From a virus, in the IMG/VR virus record IMGVR_UViG_3300037088_000153, positions 1-25,195 of that record: 25,195 nucleotides of DNA, one strand, 5' to 3'. This document shows positions 1 to 8,297 of this stretch, piece by piece. The notes beneath the pieces are model-generated. The model was not told the DNA's origin. It did no database searches and saw nothing but the letters and a program-made list of their open reading frames with translations. Position 1 is the stretch's first letter. Each line of letters opens with the position of its first letter. A program made the translations under genes and the position numbers.

Positions 1-564
1 CTATTCTCTGGGGTAGTCGGAGATGCCCCCCTAGCCCTTCCTAGTAAGTTTGAGACTCTCTTTCACCACCCTGATATTAGGTTGGCGGAGATCCCAACCT
101 TGAACGCTCTAAGGGAACATGCCTTGGTCGAGGACTTCAATGTGTTGTACATGCACACCAAAGGGGTTGCCTACTTAGAGAAGGGCAATACCAAGGAGAT
201 AGTGACCTTCTGGCGTAGATACATGGAATACTTCTGTATTGGAAAGTGGAAGGAATGCCTGGAAGCTTTAGATGAGTTTGATGCCGCTGGGTGCGAGTAT
301 TACGGGGTTGGACCCCACTTCAGTGGTAAGATAGAGGACCCACACTTCAGCGGTAACTTTTGGTGGGCTCGATCTAGTTATCTGAGAACCCTACCAAAGG
401 TCGAGGACATAGTGGTCTCTGAAGATCACGCTATCCATCCACGAATGAAAGCTGAGTTTTGGGTTGGTAGTAACCCAAATATTCGAGTCAAGGAGTTGTT
501 TCATCATGGTTTGAATTCATACTGCGTTGAGATCAGGCCAGAGATCTACGTCCACGAGGTGTAG
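1..564 (+). CDS. Glycosyltransferase-like protein, 3' part (5' end outside window)
   Basis: The frame is open from the first base of the window and ends at a TAG at 562-564, so at least 187 codons are present and the true start lies upstream. Recognisable signatures are a YMHTKGV segment, a W-R-R-Y-M-E-Y segment and FSGNFWWARSSYLRTLP. Together they resemble a glycosyltransferase-like family found in large phages, giant viruses and bacteria, in which the conserved SGNFWWA segment is thought to lie near the active site. It probably transfers a sugar, with unknown donor and acceptor. A 9-residue near-tandem duplication (PHFSGK then PHFSGN, 321-354) precedes the conserved segment. The next gene starts 9 bases downstream on the same strand and is also a glycosyltransferase, suggesting co-transcription. 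The family call rests on motif resemblance only. Confidence 0.75.
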   Translation, partial: LFSGVVGDAPLALPSKFETLFHHPDIRLAEIPTLNALREHALVEDFNVLYMHTKGVAYLEKGNTKEIVTFWRRYMEYFCIGKWKECLEALDEFDAAGCEYYGVGPHFSGKIEDPHFSGNFWWARSSYLRTLPKVEDIVVSEDHAIHPRMKAEFWVGSNPNIRVKELFHHGLNSYCVEIRPEIYVHEV

Positions 565-573
565 GGGTACCTA

Positions 574-1416
574 ATGGAACGTATTAAGTTGGCAGTAGTG
601 ATCCCCACTCACTGTGATGCCTTCATTCTAAAGTTGACCCTGGGGACTCTATTGAGGCACTTTCAGCAGCATGACTTGAATATCCAACTAGGGCTTCACA
701 AGTCATTCAACGTGGGCGATGTCAGTAAGGGCTTCCTTGATCAACTCAGGAGGGTTGCGCAAGTTCATCTAGTCGATGAGATAAACTGGGTTGAACATCA
801 CGCTAACCTAGCCCGCTACTCGCTTATGCATGCTAAGAATATAGAGAGCCTGTTTCAACAGATCAAATACTACAGATTCGACTATGTTCTCATCCTGGAT
901 AACGATGTTCAGGTCAAAGCGGATTTCCTAACTGAGCTGGTGACCCGGTTCCCTGAGGCAGACCTTCTAGGGACCTACTTTAGAGAGCCGGAGGTCGCAG
1001 AGGAGTTCACCAACGGCAGAGACCACGAGACCATGCTCTCCATCCCTAGGGTGGCACCGTGGCACCTACTCCTGTCGAGGAGGCTCTATGCCAAGATAAT
1101 GGAGAACCCATCGGTTCTCTACCCGGTAATCATTCGAGACGAGGGTTTGAGACGGGAGCGACAGAGGCTGCATGGGGTAGAGAAGGACTTACCTATCTTC
1201 TCAGATACCTTTGGCGAAGTACTCCATCATTGTAAACAGGACTGGGATATGAAGCTCGGGATTGTTTCAAATGCCGAGTTCTCACAATGGGCCCATCATT
1301 TTTTTTGCAGTTCACTTAACTATGGGAGATGGGCTTTAGGGGAACAGATGCCAGCCCACCTTGCTAGAATCAAAGAGATCTACGATACAGAGTTCCCTAA
1401 TGGGTTGGAGTTCTGA
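574..1416 (+). CDS. GT-A fold (family 2-like) glycosyltransferase
   Basis: This 280-residue protein begins with a typical nucleotide-sugar-binding strand (VVIPTH, residues 8-13) and carries a DxD-type metal/nucleotide site in ILDNDVQV (about residues 107-114). Both are expected for inverting family-2-like glycosyltransferases acting in the cytoplasm. No membrane segment is visible. The ATG at 574 is preceded by AGGGG at 563-567, overlapping the stop of the previous gene and six bases from the start, which supports this start. The 3' end overlaps the end of the opposite-strand gene by 20 bp (1397-1416), leaving no room for a conventional terminator. Donor and acceptor cannot be predicted. Confidence 0.85.
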   Translation: MERIKLAVVIPTHCDAFILKLTLGTLLRHFQQHDLNIQLGLHKSFNVGDVSKGFLDQLRRVAQVHLVDEINWVEHHANLARYSLMHAKNIESLFQQIKYYRFDYVLILDNDVQVKADFLTELVTRFPEADLLGTYFREPEVAEEFTNGRDHETMLSIPRVAPWHLLLSRRLYAKIMENPSVLYPVIIRDEGLRRERQRLHGVEKDLPIFSDTFGEVLHHCKQDWDMKLGIVSNAEFSQWAHHFFCSSLNYGRWALGEQMPAHLARIKEIYDTEFPNGLEF

Positions 1417-2668
1417 TATACGGCGTGTAGCGGAAGTCATCGATAATCTTCCGAGACTTCTTGATCTTTTCTTCCCGTTGGGCCTCGGTATCCGTCGTGC
1501 TTGAGCGGTAGAAGTAGAGGTGCTTGTCAATATAGGTCTGGGTATTCAGTAATGGGTAGAGTTGGATTGCCCAAACTCTGTCTTCTGCGCAGTCTATGGG
1601 CATGAACCGAACAGACTTCGCAATGTTGGACTTGATGGGACACCAAATTGAAGGGCACCTCAAATGAACCCCATTGGCATCTTGTTCCCAGGTGTTGTGC
1701 TGGTAGTTCATATCGAACCTGAACTCCCCCTCGTTGCTCCCGTCCGTGGTGATGACCCCTTTGAAGGTGATGCAGTCTGGGTGATGCTCATCGATGGTTG
1801 TGATTATGTCTTCGATGTAAGTATCAGCTACCAAGTCATCATCATCTACGAAGACAACGTAGTCCCCGGTAGCCTTGTCCAAGAGAAGGTTACGCTTGTC
1901 TCCCAAGATCAACTCACCGTTGTCCGAGGACTCAATAACTTCTACAGCACCCGGGAATCTATCGCACTGAGCATTGATGGTGGAAACCAGTTTAGCCTTT
2001 ACCTTGGCTCTGGAGTCCAGAGTTGCGATTAGTATCGAAAGCTTGGGCGTTCCGGAAGTTCCAGCGCATAACCATGAGTAGCCAGCATTTGTTTCTGGCA
2101 CCTCCTTGGTTATTACCACTGGAGGCAACAAGGTCTGAGGAAGCTGATATAAAGTAGTTTGGTTCTCCCGTATCTTACGTTGTGTCGGAAAATACATGGG
2201 GATCGAATCTGTCATACTGACTACGGTGGTGTACGGTTCTAAGTCTCGAAACTCCCATTGATACCTGAACAAACTCAGGGTCGGTTCGTAGTTGTAGCAA
2301 TGAGCTACACGTGGTTCCGTGTCATGTACAACCATGAACCTCGTGTTGTGCCTGAGCAGTTGCATATCAATGATCCTGCGTTCGCAAGGCCAGTGATCTA
2401 TCAGGACTATATCCCAAAGTATAGTTTGCAAGTAGCGCGCGATATCATCCCAGTTTGATACTGTACGGATTTTGTGTGAAAGAGACCTAAGATCTGCAAA
2501 CTTTTCGACCCACTCGGTCTGGCTGTCCAGCGACACGAGTAGGCGATCCTGGCATAACTCGTGAAGAATAGGGGTGCTGTTGTACCCCATGCCCATCTCC
2601 AGAACAGGCCCAGTGGTGACCCCAACCATGTGTTTTAGGACAGGCAGGTGAGTCCCGGCTGGGTCCAT
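1397..2668 (-). CDS. Fusion of methyltransferase-like domain and GT-A glycosyltransferase
   Basis: The protein has 423 residues. Residues about 15-160 look like a class I Rossmann methyltransferase-like fold: VLEMGMGYNST at 22-32 resembles the SAM-binding loop, an acidic residue follows strand 2 near D48, and DIVLIDHWP (86-94) resembles motif IV. Residues about 208-390 form a GT-A domain starting LSILIATLDSR with an FVDDDD metal site (273-278). This C-terminal domain is clearly paralogous to the fifth glycosyltransferase domain of the upstream 1335-residue protein: both have a PDC-T-FKGV-TTDG segment and a C-P-I-K segment. The ATG at 2666-2668 overlaps the TAA of that upstream gene by one base, so translation is probably coupled; AAAGGGAT about 8 bases upstream can serve as ribosome binding site. 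Whether the first domain really methylates is uncertain; its acceptor is unknown. Confidence 0.85.
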   Translation of the reverse strand: MDPAGTHLPVLKHMVGVTTGPVLEMGMGYNSTPILHELCQDRLLVSLDSQTEWVEKFADLRSLSHKIRTVSNWDDIARYLQTILWDIVLIDHWPCERRIIDMQLLRHNTRFMVVHDTEPRVAHCYNYEPTLSLFRYQWEFRDLEPYTTVVSMTDSIPMYFPTQRKIRENQTTLYQLPQTLLPPVVITKEVPETNAGYSWLCAGTSGTPKLSILIATLDSRAKVKAKLVSTINAQCDRFPGAVEVIESSDNGELILGDKRNLLLDKATGDYVVFVDDDDLVADTYIEDIITTIDEHHPDCITFKGVITTDGSNEGEFRFDMNYQHNTWEQDANGVHLRCPSIWCPIKSNIAKSVRFMPIDCAEDRVWAIQLYPLLNTQTYIDKHLYFYRSSTTDTEAQREEKIKKSRKIIDDFRYTPYIRTPTH

Positions 2669-5600
2669 TACAGTATCCCTTTGAATATCTCTGGGTACCT
2701 AGAAATGAATGATCTAGCTTGTGAGTCGGAACTCAGATCGGTTACAATCTCAATAGCCTCTTCTGATGAGTAGGCGGTGTCTCTAGCGTCGTAGAAGAGT
2801 CCGTCAAGCCCTAGGCGGAAGAAGGTGTTTGGGATGAGCTTGGGACCCTTCTTGGCTGCCTCAGAGCCCGAGGGGCTATACCGATAGAGATACAGTTCTT
2901 CATCTACGTGACACTGACTATGGAGTAATTGGTGGATCTCCTTACTCCATAGGAAATCTTCGTATGAAGTAACATTCTTGTAATGAACTTTCCTGGCTAA
3001 TTCCAACTTTATAGGGCACAAGTGATTCGGGGTCCTTCGGTGAGTTCCTTGTTCATCCTTACCCCAGGATTCTCTAGGGTAGTGTGCAGATAATCTAATT
3101 GGTTCTGGATTTTCCCCGTCAGTAGTGAGTACCCCTTTGAAGGTAACACAATCGGGTTTACCTCTGAGAGCCCGCACAAGTGACTCTAGGTAGTTAGGGC
3201 TTACCCAATCATCATCATCTACGAAGCAAACATAGTCACCTACGCACTCATCAATTACTTCTTGGCGCTTTCCACCAATAGTTGCTGTACCATCGTCAAC
3301 ACTAAGTACAATATTGACCGATTCAGGGCATGGTAGCTTGTTTCTTTGAAGCTCCAGCTCTTGGAGTAGCTTATTCATCATTTCAGCACGGGATTCCAAA
3401 CTTAGGATACCGATGGTCAATATGTTTGGTTCCGAAGGCAGGGGTGTGGTGGGGTCGAACGGGAGATCTGTAACTCGGCTATCCGATGTCAGGTTTGCCA
3501 AGAACTCAGCTTGCCCAGATGAGCTTGCATTGTAGTTGACCGAAGGGTACTTGGTAACCGTGTTTGGTTCTTCTCTCCAACGAGAGAATAATTCGTAATC
3601 ATGCCAGTAATTTACCTCGGTGCGAGGTAACCAGCCCCCGTGCTTTTGAATCAGGCTCTTGTGGTGGATAACACACGAAGTGTCGATCTTACCTCGCTCA
3701 AGCCGGTCGAACTTCAGGTCAACTCCGTTGATCATCATCGATGACCAACCCCAGACAGTGTTCTCCGCCAGGATGGTAGTCAGCAAGTTACTTACGTGGT
3801 CCTTCGCCCAGGTGTTATCGTCATCCAGGTAGGCGATGTACTGCCCAGCAGCCAGGTTGATGGCTACGTTCCTCGGTACGGCCCCACCAGCCCCATGGTT
3901 CTCTTTCAAGTTGATGACCCTAACTCGCGGCTCTTCTGAGTATGGGATTTCTCCGAACGCAGCAGAGTCTAGCTCTGGACAGTTGTCCCCAACAATAATG
4001 ACTTCCAGGGTCTTGTAGGATTGGAGTAGGGCAGATTGAACCGCTTTCCTCAAAAGATCTGTTCTCTTGTAAGTGGGGATCACCACGCTGACTAGTGGAC
4101 CCGCTTGTATCTTAGCTATTCTAGGATCATCCGTTCGGTCATAGTCAAGGATGGGGTGTTCCTCCCGCATCTTAGCCTTGTATGCTGGGTCTTGGAAATA
4201 GGGCTCCTCGGACATCAACCTGGAGTACAAGTCCTCAGCCCCATCACGATGCTTGCCCGTGTGGAACTCAATCCTATGCTCAATGAGTGCGTTGGTGACC
4301 CTAGCGCACTGACCGTGACCAACGCAGTGATCCTTGGTGATCCACTTCTCATGAACTTTGAAGACCCATTGGGAGGTGGCGTTGTTTTTAAATAGGAAGG
4401 GCTTGGCCACGAATTCTTTTCGACTCCCGTCTGGGTAGACAGCAGTCAAAGGAGCAAGGTAAGTATCGAAGGCACTCTGCGAGACGATACGCCTGTTGAA
4501 GATCAGCTCAGGGATAGCTTCAATGGTTTGCTTGTCCAAGCGTTCGTCGGGGTCTAGCATGATGACCCAACTACCATCTGCTGGTGTTTCTGTTGGGTCA
4601 AAGTGCAGAAGAGCCTGGTTACGAGTAGTAGCGAAGTCAACGAACGGAGCTGACTCCACTCTAACTCCAATAGACTTAGCTAGCTCGACCGTTCTGTCAG
4701 TTGACCCTGTATCTAGCAGGTACCAATCTTTCGTAATTGGTTCAAACTGCTTGAAAAATCCTTCAATGCAATTCTCTTCATTCTTGGATATGGCAATGAT
4801 CTTGATCTTCTGGTGTTTCACTCTGAAGAGTCTCTGATTCTCATTTTCGACTGCCACATGATCTTGTTTCAAAGCCTCGAAGGTTTGATGGCCCTTGTGG
4901 TGCACGAAGGTGCCTCCGACAAGCACGCTGGACGCCCCACGAAGGGCAGCTCGGGCGCACAGATCGTCATCCTCCCAGGTTAGGAACCTGGGGTCAAACC
5001 CTCCTAGGGAGGCGAATAAGCCTTTGGACAGCATCATGCATAGCCCAACTACCATAGGTAGAGTCTCCTCCCCTAGTGCTCTTGGCACTGTCTCCAGGGT
5101 CCAATCGCCCTGAGGGGGTTTCGCTCTGTCTGAGTACACTCCAGCAATGACGTTATCTCTGCGTGGGGGGTGACTACCCGGCCAACTATCCCCCTGTGGG
5201 TTATTCTTTACGTTTTCCAGGAGGCGCTGAGGAGTTTTCTCGTCTACAAGCTCAGCATCATCGTTGATAAAGCATAAATATGGCTTTGTTGCCTTACTCG
5301 CTCCGAGGTTGCAGCCTGCAGCAAAGCCAAGGTTCACGGGACTTGTTACAACTATGTCAGCTAGGGATCGCACTTGGGAATCGCAGCCATTCTCGACTAG
5401 TACGATTTCAGTTCCTGGTGCGAATGTCTTCAAACTCCTCAGACAAGCTACGGCATTCAACCCACCAGTGGCATCGAGGACAATAAAGGACACGTGTTTG
5501 GCTACTTCATAACCGATAGCCTCAGTAGAAATGCTCTGTATCGGCTTTGGGCTTTCGACAGGCTTGGAACTCGCGAGTAATTCATCGTTCTTCTTAGCAA

Positions 5601-6675
5601 ACCTATTTGCATAGTTGTTGCGAGCAAGAGCCAAGTGATCTTGGATTGATTGTAATCGCTGGAAAGTGGCATTCCCGTTCGCATCCCTGTACCTGTACAG
5701 GTACAGCATCTTGTCCAGGTGAAAGCACTGGGACTCTAAGAAGAATCGGGCGTAGAGGTCCCAGTCGTCGGCAACTGGCAGTTCAGGATTGTAGCCCCCT
5801 AGCTGGCGAAATGTCTCAGCTCGGAATGCTCTAATATGGTGAGGTCCTACGGTTAGGAACCATCCGAACACTTGGGTGAAGTGAGGCCCGAAACGGTCAT
5901 AAATATTAGGGTTGTTGCATTCTAAGTAATTACGGCCGTGGTACTCCACCTCTCTATAGCGCTTCGGATCTTCCCATGGAGCACCACTAAATCTTTGAGG
6001 ACTACCGTTTTCATAGAACGAAGCACTATTCGTGTAGACCATACCAACAGTTGGGTTGGTCTCAAAGGCATTCTTGACATCCTCCAGAGCAGTATCCGTA
6101 AGCATGTCATCATGATCTAGCTCGACCAAGTACTTTCCTCGGCAAAGTTTAGTAGCTAGATCCTTAAGTGCACCTATTTTCCCTAGATGCATTCCACTCT
6201 GAAGGGGTCTAATCCGATAGTCTTGGGCCGCAAACTCTTGGAGCCTCGCCCAGGTCTTGTCGGAGGAGTGATCATCTACAATAACCCATTCCCAGTTGGC
6301 GTAGGTCTGGCTCCGCAGTGATTGGAAAGTGTCCTGAAGGTAATCACCCGTGTCGTGAGTAGGGGTGTAAACGGAAACTATCGGGTGATCCTTTGAAAAT
6401 TGATGCTCTGTCCAAATGTTGAACGAGTAACAACTCTCTACACTATTACAAACTGCATCAACTGTTGCCTCGGTAGGAACGTTAATCCACCGTTTTCTAA
6501 GCTCGTGGGGTGATAAGGTCAGACCCCCCGGTATGAAGTTCGAGGTGACTATAACATCTGGCCTGAAGGTAGCAATTGTCTCGAGCAGACGATGCGTACC
6601 GTCTAGATGTACCACATTATACGGTAGGTTGAAGTGGTTACCGATTATGAGAACTCTAATTCCTGAAATGGTCAT
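2668..6675 (-). CDS. Five-domain tandem GT-A glycosyltransferase, 1335 aa
   Basis: After an N-terminal region (about 1-95, Rossmann-like strand IRVLIIGNHF) there are five GT-A-like domains. Domain 1, about 97-345: VSVYTPTH, metal site LDHDD at 186-190, DDWDLY near 303. Domain 2, about 395-615: rhamnosyltransferase-like, NLGFAAGCN, INDD at 470-473, WEDDD at 567-571. Domain 3, about 622-810: IIAISKNEEN, LDTGSTDRT at 654-662, DPDE at 708-711. Domain 4, about 861-1050: VSVVIPTYKR, YLDDDN at 949-954. Domain 5, about 1084-1270: FVDDDDWV at 1151-1158. Each retains an aspartate-rich site, so all may be active. No membrane segment is visible. A single chain with several transferases suggests stepwise assembly of an oligosaccharide in the cytoplasm, on an unknown acceptor. 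The start ATG at 6673-6675 has an AGGTG 15 bases upstream on the minus strand, a little far. A methyltransferase-GT fusion gene follows with a one-base overlap. Confidence 0.9.
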   Translation of the reverse strand: MTISGIRVLIIGNHFNLPYNVVHLDGTHRLLETIATFRPDVIVTSNFIPGGLTLSPHELRKRWINVPTEATVDAVCNSVESCYSFNIWTEHQFSKDHPIVSVYTPTHDTGDYLQDTFQSLRSQTYANWEWVIVDDHSSDKTWARLQEFAAQDYRIRPLQSGMHLGKIGALKDLATKLCRGKYLVELDHDDMLTDTALEDVKNAFETNPTVGMVYTNSASFYENGSPQRFSGAPWEDPKRYREVEYHGRNYLECNNPNIYDRFGPHFTQVFGWFLTVGPHHIRAFRAETFRQLGGYNPELPVADDWDLYARFFLESQCFHLDKMLYLYRYRDANGNATFQRLQSIQDHLALARNNYANRFAKKNDELLASSKPVESPKPIQSISTEAIGYEVAKHVSFIVLDATGGLNAVACLRSLKTFAPGTEIVLVENGCDSQVRSLADIVVTSPVNLGFAAGCNLGASKATKPYLCFINDDAELVDEKTPQRLLENVKNNPQGDSWPGSHPPRRDNVIAGVYSDRAKPPQGDWTLETVPRALGEETLPMVVGLCMMLSKGLFASLGGFDPRFLTWEDDDLCARAALRGASSVLVGGTFVHHKGHQTFEALKQDHVAVENENQRLFRVKHQKIKIIAISKNEENCIEGFFKQFEPITKDWYLLDTGSTDRTVELAKSIGVRVESAPFVDFATTRNQALLHFDPTETPADGSWVIMLDPDERLDKQTIEAIPELIFNRRIVSQSAFDTYLAPLTAVYPDGSRKEFVAKPFLFKNNATSQWVFKVHEKWITKDHCVGHGQCARVTNALIEHRIEFHTGKHRDGAEDLYSRLMSEEPYFQDPAYKAKMREEHPILDYDRTDDPRIAKIQAGPLVSVVIPTYKRTDLLRKAVQSALLQSYKTLEVIIVGDNCPELDSAAFGEIPYSEEPRVRVINLKENHGAGGAVPRNVAINLAAGQYIAYLDDDNTWAKDHVSNLLTTILAENTVWGWSSMMINGVDLKFDRLERGKIDTSCVIHHKSLIQKHGGWLPRTEVNYWHDYELFSRWREEPNTVTKYPSVNYNASSSGQAEFLANLTSDSRVTDLPFDPTTPLPSEPNILTIGILSLESRAEMMNKLLQELELQRNKLPCPESVNIVLSVDDGTATIGGKRQEVIDECVGDYVCFVDDDDWVSPNYLESLVRALRGKPDCVTFKGVLTTDGENPEPIRLSAHYPRESWGKDEQGTHRRTPNHLCPIKLELARKVHYKNVTSYEDFLWSKEIHQLLHSQCHVDEELYLYRYSPSGSEAAKKGPKLIPNTFFRLGLDGLFYDARDTAYSSEEAIEIVTDLSSDSQARSFISRYPEIFKGIL

Positions 6676-6960
6676 GTTGTCATTCGATTACACCTAATCA
6701 ATGGGAGGAGTCTGGGAGCTTCGAATGATTAATATTAGTAGGTCACCCAGTAGGCCCAACTTCTGAGATTTCCAAACTCAATAACGAATTCTCAGATTGA
6801 TTTCACGTCAGAAGTCTTAGGTCAACAGTCAAGTTTGAAGACCCGCTTATCTGGGACCCCTTCTAGGTTTTTTGAGGTAGGGCCCCGAACCCTGATGATC
6901 TTCTTATAGGTTCTGTTTCGGTAGTTACCTAATACCCTGTTCACTAGTAGGAGTCTCTCG
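6676..6960. promoter_or_regulatory. Divergent intergenic region with inverted repeat
   Basis: This 285 bp stretch separates the minus-strand glycosyltransferase genes from the plus-strand virion genes and must hold the transcription start signals for at least one direction. I see no convincing -35/-10 pair for a sigma-70-type promoter. It contains a perfect 7 bp inverted repeat, TCTGAGA at 6762-6768 and TCTCAGA at 6790-6796, with a 21-base loop. The ribosome binding site AGGAG at 6949-6953 serves the plus-strand gene starting at 6961. Confidence 0.4.
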
Positions 6961-7902
6961 ATGCTAAGGTTAGCCCATACACAAGTTTCTACAGGTGGCA
7001 TTATTGTCAACGACATTGACGACGGACTCCCGAACAAGACAGCAAAACGGGGGACTGGTGATAAGGACAAGTACATAAGGGATGGGAATTCCTTGGGAGG
7101 TCACGACCGCAGCACCAAGCCTGGAGTGAATAACCCAAAGCAGAAGTGTTACATCCCCTTCTGGAAGATACTTTCCAATAACCCACCGACCTACTCAAGT
7201 ACAGTTGCAGGGTACATTGACGTAGCGGAGACGGACAGGGTTCTCATCAGCCAAGACCGAGGGGTCATTCACGGGTTGGCTACCAAGACCCCCTCGGCCC
7301 TCATTACAGTGACCTCCTTCACTGCGGCTGATGTGGCAGCCCCAACGATTACCTCTGCGAATATGGCAGCTGGTGATGGGGTTGATGCTCTAACAATGGT
7401 GGTAACCAATGCCCTCTCTCTTGCCCCGGACATCTCCTCGGTGAAGATTGGGACAACAGTTATCACCAAGACTCAAATCACAGGGGCTGGTGGGACCTTC
7501 ACAGATACCTCGATTATCATTCCTAAGTCTCTTATCCCAACAAGCATGATAATCGGAACAACCACGATTACAGTCACGGCTGACAATCAGACAACTGCTC
7601 CTCATGCAATCGCAGTAACAAACACAGCTCCAACAATTGCGACCGCTGTAATTGGTGGGGGAAATCTCACCCTTGTTGGTACTGGTTTCCTTTCAATCCT
7701 GCCAAACCTCACCTCAGTCACCACAACAGGTCATGTTGGTACTATGACTGCAGCCAATATCTTGGCTCATGGGTCTATTTCAGACACCACAATTGTTATC
7801 CCAACAGCAACTACTACTGGATATCCGGCTGGGTTGACAACAGGGGATACGGTTTTGGTACACGCCAACAGTCTGGTCACCCTGACTCCGGCAACCATCT
7901 AA
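6961..7902 (+). CDS. Virion-type protein with two Ig-like (IPT-type) repeats
   Basis: The protein has 313 residues. The first ~110 are a distinct domain (with motifs such as GGIIVNDIDDG and DKYIRDGNSLGGHDR) without enzymatic signatures. Two related beta-rich segments follow, about 127-219 and 223-310. Each begins with APTI, is rich in Thr, Val, Ile and Gly, and has a T-I-I-P or T-I-V-I-P stretch near its end. This is the composition of the Ig/IPT-like domains that decorate phage capsids, necks and fibres. The ATG at 6961 follows AGGAG (6949-6953) at a 7-base spacing. It is the first gene of the plus-strand run, and the next gene begins 9 bases after its stop. A virion surface role is inferred; the exact position in the particle is unknown. 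Confidence 0.75.
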   Translation: MLRLAHTQVSTGGIIVNDIDDGLPNKTAKRGTGDKDKYIRDGNSLGGHDRSTKPGVNNPKQKCYIPFWKILSNNPPTYSSTVAGYIDVAETDRVLISQDRGVIHGLATKTPSALITVTSFTAADVAAPTITSANMAAGDGVDALTMVVTNALSLAPDISSVKIGTTVITKTQITGAGGTFTDTSIIIPKSLIPTSMIIGTTTITVTADNQTTAPHAIAVTNTAPTIATAVIGGGNLTLVGTGFLSILPNLTSVTTTGHVGTMTAANILAHGSISDTTIVIPTATTTGYPAGLTTGDTVLVHANSLVTLTPATI

Positions 7903-7911
7903 TGAGCTCCA

Positions 7912-8277
7912 GTGGAGGGTCAACCTAGCTTAAACCAAGTTCTGGATAAGGAGACTGATTCCTTCCAAAAACTGGATAATGTTTGGAGACCCAAAAACCT
8001 CTTCTTTCAGATTCAAACTCAAGAGCTATTGAAGGATATGAATCGGCGCTACGCGGCAATAAAAGCTAACGAGGACGAGATCAAAAAACTCGAACGAGGT
8101 AGTATTTATCAAACGCATATACGTCGACTTCAGTTCATCATTAGACGTGCAAAGTTCGTTCGCCTGTCCAATCAACTAGCTTTTGGACAGGCTGTATCTG
8201 AGTTTTACACTCATTACGGTCAAATTCTTCGGTTTTTGAGAATTGATCAAGCAAGAGGCAAGTTACAGTCCGCGTAG
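7912..8277 (+). CDS. Small charged helical protein, function unknown
   Basis: This 121-residue protein uses a GTG start at 7912. An in-frame TGA at 7903-7905 leaves no room for an earlier start, and the next in-frame ATG, at 8038, would remove a third of the protein. No strong ribosome binding site is visible, but the gene starts only 9 bases after the preceding stop, so coupling is plausible. The middle (about 35-65) is rich in Lys, Glu and Arg in a heptad-like pattern and may form a coiled coil; a basic patch (about 66-85) follows. I do not recognise the family. Its position between an Ig-like virion protein and a fibre-type protein suggests a minor structural or assembly role. Confidence 0.65.
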   Translation: MEGQPSLNQVLDKETDSFQKLDNVWRPKNLFFQIQTQELLKDMNRRYAAIKANEDEIKKLERGSIYQTHIRRLQFIIRRAKFVRLSNQLAFGQAVSEFYTHYGQILRFLRIDQARGKLQSA

Positions 8278-8283
8278 TCTTTC

Positions 8284-8289
8284 AGGAGG
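8284..8289 (+). promoter_or_regulatory. Consensus ribosome binding site of the fibre-type gene
   Basis: AGGAGG lies 8 bases upstream of the ATG at 8298. It is the best-formed Shine-Dalgarno sequence in the window at a normal distance from its start; many neighbouring genes instead use AGGGG or GAGGA. This fits high expression of a structural protein. Confidence 0.8.
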
Positions 8290-8297
8290 ACACTTTT

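Noticed and set aside
1664-2458. Plus-strand open frames opposite the methyltransferase-glycosyltransferase gene
   Set aside because: They lie wholly opposite a convincing domain-bearing gene, show no family features and have no supporting ribosome binding sites.
3836-6120. Several plus-strand and alternative-frame open stretches of 60-113 codons opposite the five-domain glycosyltransferase
   Set aside because: They are fully contained in the large gene and have biased, low-information composition expected from antisense reading of conserved codons.
7007-7605. Minus-strand open frames opposite the Ig-like virion gene
   Set aside because: They are shadows of a repetitive Thr/Ala-rich gene with no motifs of their own.
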